From: a virus
Reading direction: 5' to 3' (one strand)
IMG/VR virus record: IMGVR_UViG_3300012009_000055
Location: 1 to 47,265 of that record
DNA: 47,265 bases
Numbering within the stretch: the stretch's first letter is position 1; the number at the start of each line of letters is the position of its first letter. The notes below the pieces were generated by a model, which was given only the letters and a program-made list of their open reading frames with translations, ran no database searches and was not told the DNA's origin. The translations under genes and the position numbers were made by a program. This document shows positions 45,817-47,265 of this stretch, piece after piece.

Positions 45817-46422
45817 ATGAAAATCACATCAACGGCTAAAGATATGAAGGGCTTTATCTGTGAGGTTACGGACCTTACGGACGAGGCAGAGCATTGGGAA
45901 AGCGACCGTGACATTATAGTCGAGGCTCTTCACGGGGCATCGGCAAAATCGCTTACAATGACCCTCACGGGCACGGCGATATCGGTTCTCCTGCGAAAGC
46001 CCAAAATGGACAAGTTTCAGGGAACCTTGGAGGAGGCTCTGGCCCAATACTTCACAGCAACCGTGAAAGACACTAAGGCGATTGAGGCAAAGGCCGCTGA
46101 GAAGGCCGAAAAGAGATCCAGACTCAATCACCTGCGATCCATTCAGTCCTTGCTGGGGAAGTCTGACAAGGCCGGGAAGAAGACGGCACTCACGGCTTTC
46201 AGCATCGCATCTGAGAAGGCGCTTAAGGAGGAGATCGAGACCTTAGCAGCCGAGATCGAGCCGAAGGAGGAGACTGTCTCAAAGTCTATCGGGGAAATGG
46301 TCAATTATTTGTCCAATCTCCATCCTGAGAAGCAGTCAGATTACTTGAAAATGTCCTCGACTCAATTGAGGGAACTGGTCGAGGCCGAGACCAAAAACGA
46401 CGAGACCAAAAACGAGGCATAG
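45817..46422 (+). CDS. Hypothetical early protein with charged coiled coil
   Basis: The 201-residue protein begins with a compact alpha/beta part (MKITSTAKDMKGFICEVTDL, then SLTMTLTGTAISVLLRKPKM). A Lys/Glu/Ala-rich coiled coil (AKAAEKAEKRSRLNHLRSIQ) and an acidic tail with TKND/TKNE repeats follow. ATGAAAGGATATAGC precedes the start. It is the first gene of the plus arm after its own promoter. The function is unknown. Confidence 0.7.
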   Translation: MKITSTAKDMKGFICEVTDLTDEAEHWESDRDIIVEALHGASAKSLTMTLTGTAISVLLRKPKMDKFQGTLEEALAQYFTATVKDTKAIEAKAAEKAEKRSRLNHLRSIQSLLGKSDKAGKKTALTAFSIASEKALKEEIETLAAEIEPKEETVSKSIGEMVNYLSNLHPEKQSDYLKMSSTQLRELVEAETKNDETKNEA

Positions 46423-46445
46423 AATTTTAATCTAATAAGAACGAC

Positions 46446-46502
46446 CCTCTCCAATGAAAAGGGGCTGATTTAAGGAAAGATTTCCCTCCTTCATTGGGGA
46501 GG
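46446..46502 (+). promoter_or_regulatory. Long leader hairpin before the gene at 46521
   Basis: The arm at 46446-46464 pairs with 46484-46502 over 19 positions with about four mismatches (core CCAATGAA with TTCATTGG). The same core recurs at 45768-45779 and 46760-46779. The ribosome site of the next gene lies just outside the stem, so it may set translation or RNA processing. Confidence 0.55.
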
Positions 46503-46520
46503 CTCCCGAGGGAGGAGATT

Positions 46521-46736
46521 ATGCGGTTAAGATTTATCCTAAACGAGCTTGAGACCTTGGATGATAATGCGCTTAAAGTCTTAAGACTCCGTATTGAGAA
46601 AATCGAACGAGAAAGATTAAATGAGACTTCAGAGGAGACGGCTAAGAAAAGAGTGGAGGAACTTGCGAAAAGATTAAGGAGATTGAATCCTTCGTTGGTC
46701 CCGTTCCTCAAGGAGATTCCAGACGATAACAATTAA
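46521..46736 (+). CDS. Small helical hypothetical protein
   Basis: The 71-residue protein (MRLRFILNELETLDDNALKV...) is nearly all charged helix (LRIEKIERERLNETSEETAK) with a short Pro-containing end. GAGGGAGGAGATT gives an excellent site for ATG 46521. It lies in the plus arm upstream of the junction and is probably early. No family is recognised. Confidence 0.7.
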   Translation: MRLRFILNELETLDDNALKVLRLRIEKIERERLNETSEETAKKRVEELAKRLRRLNPSLVPFLKEIPDDNN

Positions 46737-46860
46737 GATAACCTTTTAACGAAGGGGAGCCTTCTCAATGAAAGAGGGGAAATCGGATCCGAAGGGGTCA
46801 ATTCTCGGTTGCGGAACTATAAAGCGAGGCGCTCGGAGGGTTCCTTAAAAATGGATGAGA

Positions 46861-46879
46861 CAATAAATTTATTTTATTG
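46861..46879. promoter_or_regulatory. Dispersed 19-bp dyad, site 8
   Basis: CAATAAATTTATTTTATTG matches the consensus in both halves and is nearly a perfect palindrome. It lies in non-coding DNA between the last plus-arm gene before the junction and the iterons. Confidence 0.65.
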
Positions 46880-47008
46880 ACTTGATTCATTTAAGGTTAA
46901 TCATTTGGTCTCCTCTTTGAGGAATGGGATTTGGTCTCGGATGAGTCAATTATTTAAGGAAATAAAGCCTTAATCGGATGAGCAATCAATCGTTTTAGCA
47001 TAAGGTAT

Positions 47009-47077
47009 GCAATTATCATGCCATTGTGATAAATGATTGAATTTATTGATGTTTTTGGATATGCAATAATCGTGCCA
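47009..47077 (+). repeat. Two further copies of the 15-bp iteron
   Basis: GCAATTATCATGCCA (47009-47023) and GCAATAATCGTGCCA (47063-47077) lie 54 bases apart and have the same orientation as the copy at 196-210. TTATTGATGTTT (47043-47054) lies between them and is repeated at 241-252. Confidence 0.75.
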
Positions 47078-47104
47078 TAATGATTGAATAAAATCAATAT
47101 GTTA

Positions 47105-47149
47105 TGGCGAACCATCCGCATTGAACGAATCAAACGAACCATCCGAACC
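47105..47149 (-). repeat. Inverted array of 9-bp GGTTCGGAT-type units
   Basis: Read on the minus strand from 47149, the units are GGTTCGGAT, GGTTCGTTT, GATTCGTTC, AATGCGGAT and GGTTCGCCA. The first 24 bases (47126-47149) are the exact reverse complement of 160-183. The arrays could pair as a large stem in single-stranded DNA. Confidence 0.85.
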
Positions 47150-47186
47150 AGGGGGTCCTTTGGTTTTGTTTGATTCATTTGAGTAG

Positions 47187-47208
47187 AAATGAGTAAATTT
47201 ACTCATTT
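47187..47208. promoter_or_regulatory. Perfect 22-bp palindrome built on GAGTAAATTT
   Basis: The arms AAATGAGTAAA and TTTACTCATTT form a perfect 22-base palindrome close to the terminal repeat. Its centre is the unit found three times upstream of the late promoter (45314-45343), so one protein may bind both places. Confidence 0.75.
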
Positions 47209-47226
47209 GTTTACCTGTTTATTTAT

Positions 47227-47265
47227 AGGTTTAAAAAAAAAAAAAAGAAGGAAATAAAAAACTAA
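47227..47265. repeat. Terminal direct repeat, right copy
   Basis: These 39 bases match the first 38 of the window apart from one extra A in the poly-A run (14 versus 13). They close the genome on itself or mark terminal redundancy. Confidence 0.9.

Larger units (their letters stand above)
46737..47265. other. Non-coding right end with hairpins, dyad and iterons
   Basis: I find no gene in these 529 bases beyond a possible nine-codon frame at 46851 behind GGAGGG (MDETINLFY). The region holds a third copy of the hairpin core (46760-46779), a GGAAC/GTTCC structure (46816-46845), dyad site 8 (46861-46879), two 15-base iterons (47009-47023, 47063-47077), an inverted 9-base array (47105-47149), a 22-base palindrome (47187-47208) and the terminal repeat. 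It reads into the left leader when the ends are joined. Confidence 0.7.

Noticed and set aside
1-47265. A temperate lifestyle
   Set aside because: No integrase, excisionase, partition pair or typical CI/Cro-type locus was found. The ParB domain is fused to a methyltransferase and has no ParA partner.

Overview
This window looks like one complete tailed-phage genome (Caudoviricetes, podovirus-like) rather than a piece of a bacterial chromosome. The first 38 and last 39 bases are the same sequence (an A13 versus A14 tract followed by the same 19 bases), so the contig closes on itself or is terminally redundant. I see no integrase, immunity repressor cassette, tRNA, rRNA, CRISPR array or insertion sequence. 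Four strong sigma-70-type promoters, three of them with an exact TTGACA box and a 17-base spacer, and GGAGG-type ribosome sites point to a host with ordinary sigma-70 transcription and argue against Bacteroidetes. The host itself cannot be read from the sequence.

Layout: the genome has two arms that diverge from one ~590-base intergenic region (45230-45816). The plus arm runs from 45817 through the contig junction and on to 17982. It starts with small, mostly unrecognised, probably host-takeover genes (45817-46736, then 411-6751), including Zn-ribbon proteins, a ribbon-helix-helix/Zn-ribbon regulator candidate, a lipoprotein and a formylglycine-enzyme-fold (FGE) protein fused to a DUF3310-like domain. 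Next comes a DNA metabolism block (6909-17982): an ATP-dependent DNA ligase, a Cas4/AddB-type Fe-S nuclease, a RecT-like annealing protein, an SSB-like protein, a ParB-methyltransferase fusion, a uracil-glycosylase-like/family A DNA polymerase fusion and a DUF3987-like ATPase. The plus and minus arms meet tail to tail at 17972-17982 with an 11-base overlap.

The minus arm (45229 down to 17972) is the virion module. It encodes small and large terminase, a small membrane protein, a 7-kb run of adhesion/fibre genes (CBM5/12-like repeats, paralogous fibres, a He_PIG-like Ig domain, a discoidin-like domain and a leucine-rich-repeat protein), a TM/coiled-coil protein, the portal, a scaffold, two paralogous small head proteins, the HK97-fold capsid, a tail adaptor, a nozzle-like protein, a GNAT-like protein and a set of probable ejection proteins ending in an 1828-residue polyvalent protein. 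There is no tape measure, sheath or tail tube, which fits a short-tailed virion. No endolysin is recognisable.

The most notable non-gene signal is a dispersed 19-base imperfect dyad, CRATAAA-N5-TTTATYR, at eight places across both arms. Next are a repeat-rich genome junction (24-base inverted repeat, 15-base iterons) and a second operator-like motif (GAGTAAATTT) at both the late promoter and the junction. Three genes appear interrupted or recoded: an in-frame TAA at 1325, a frame change in an A7 run at 10848, and a missing start that suggests a -1 shift near 24339. No database search was run; family names rest on motif recognition.
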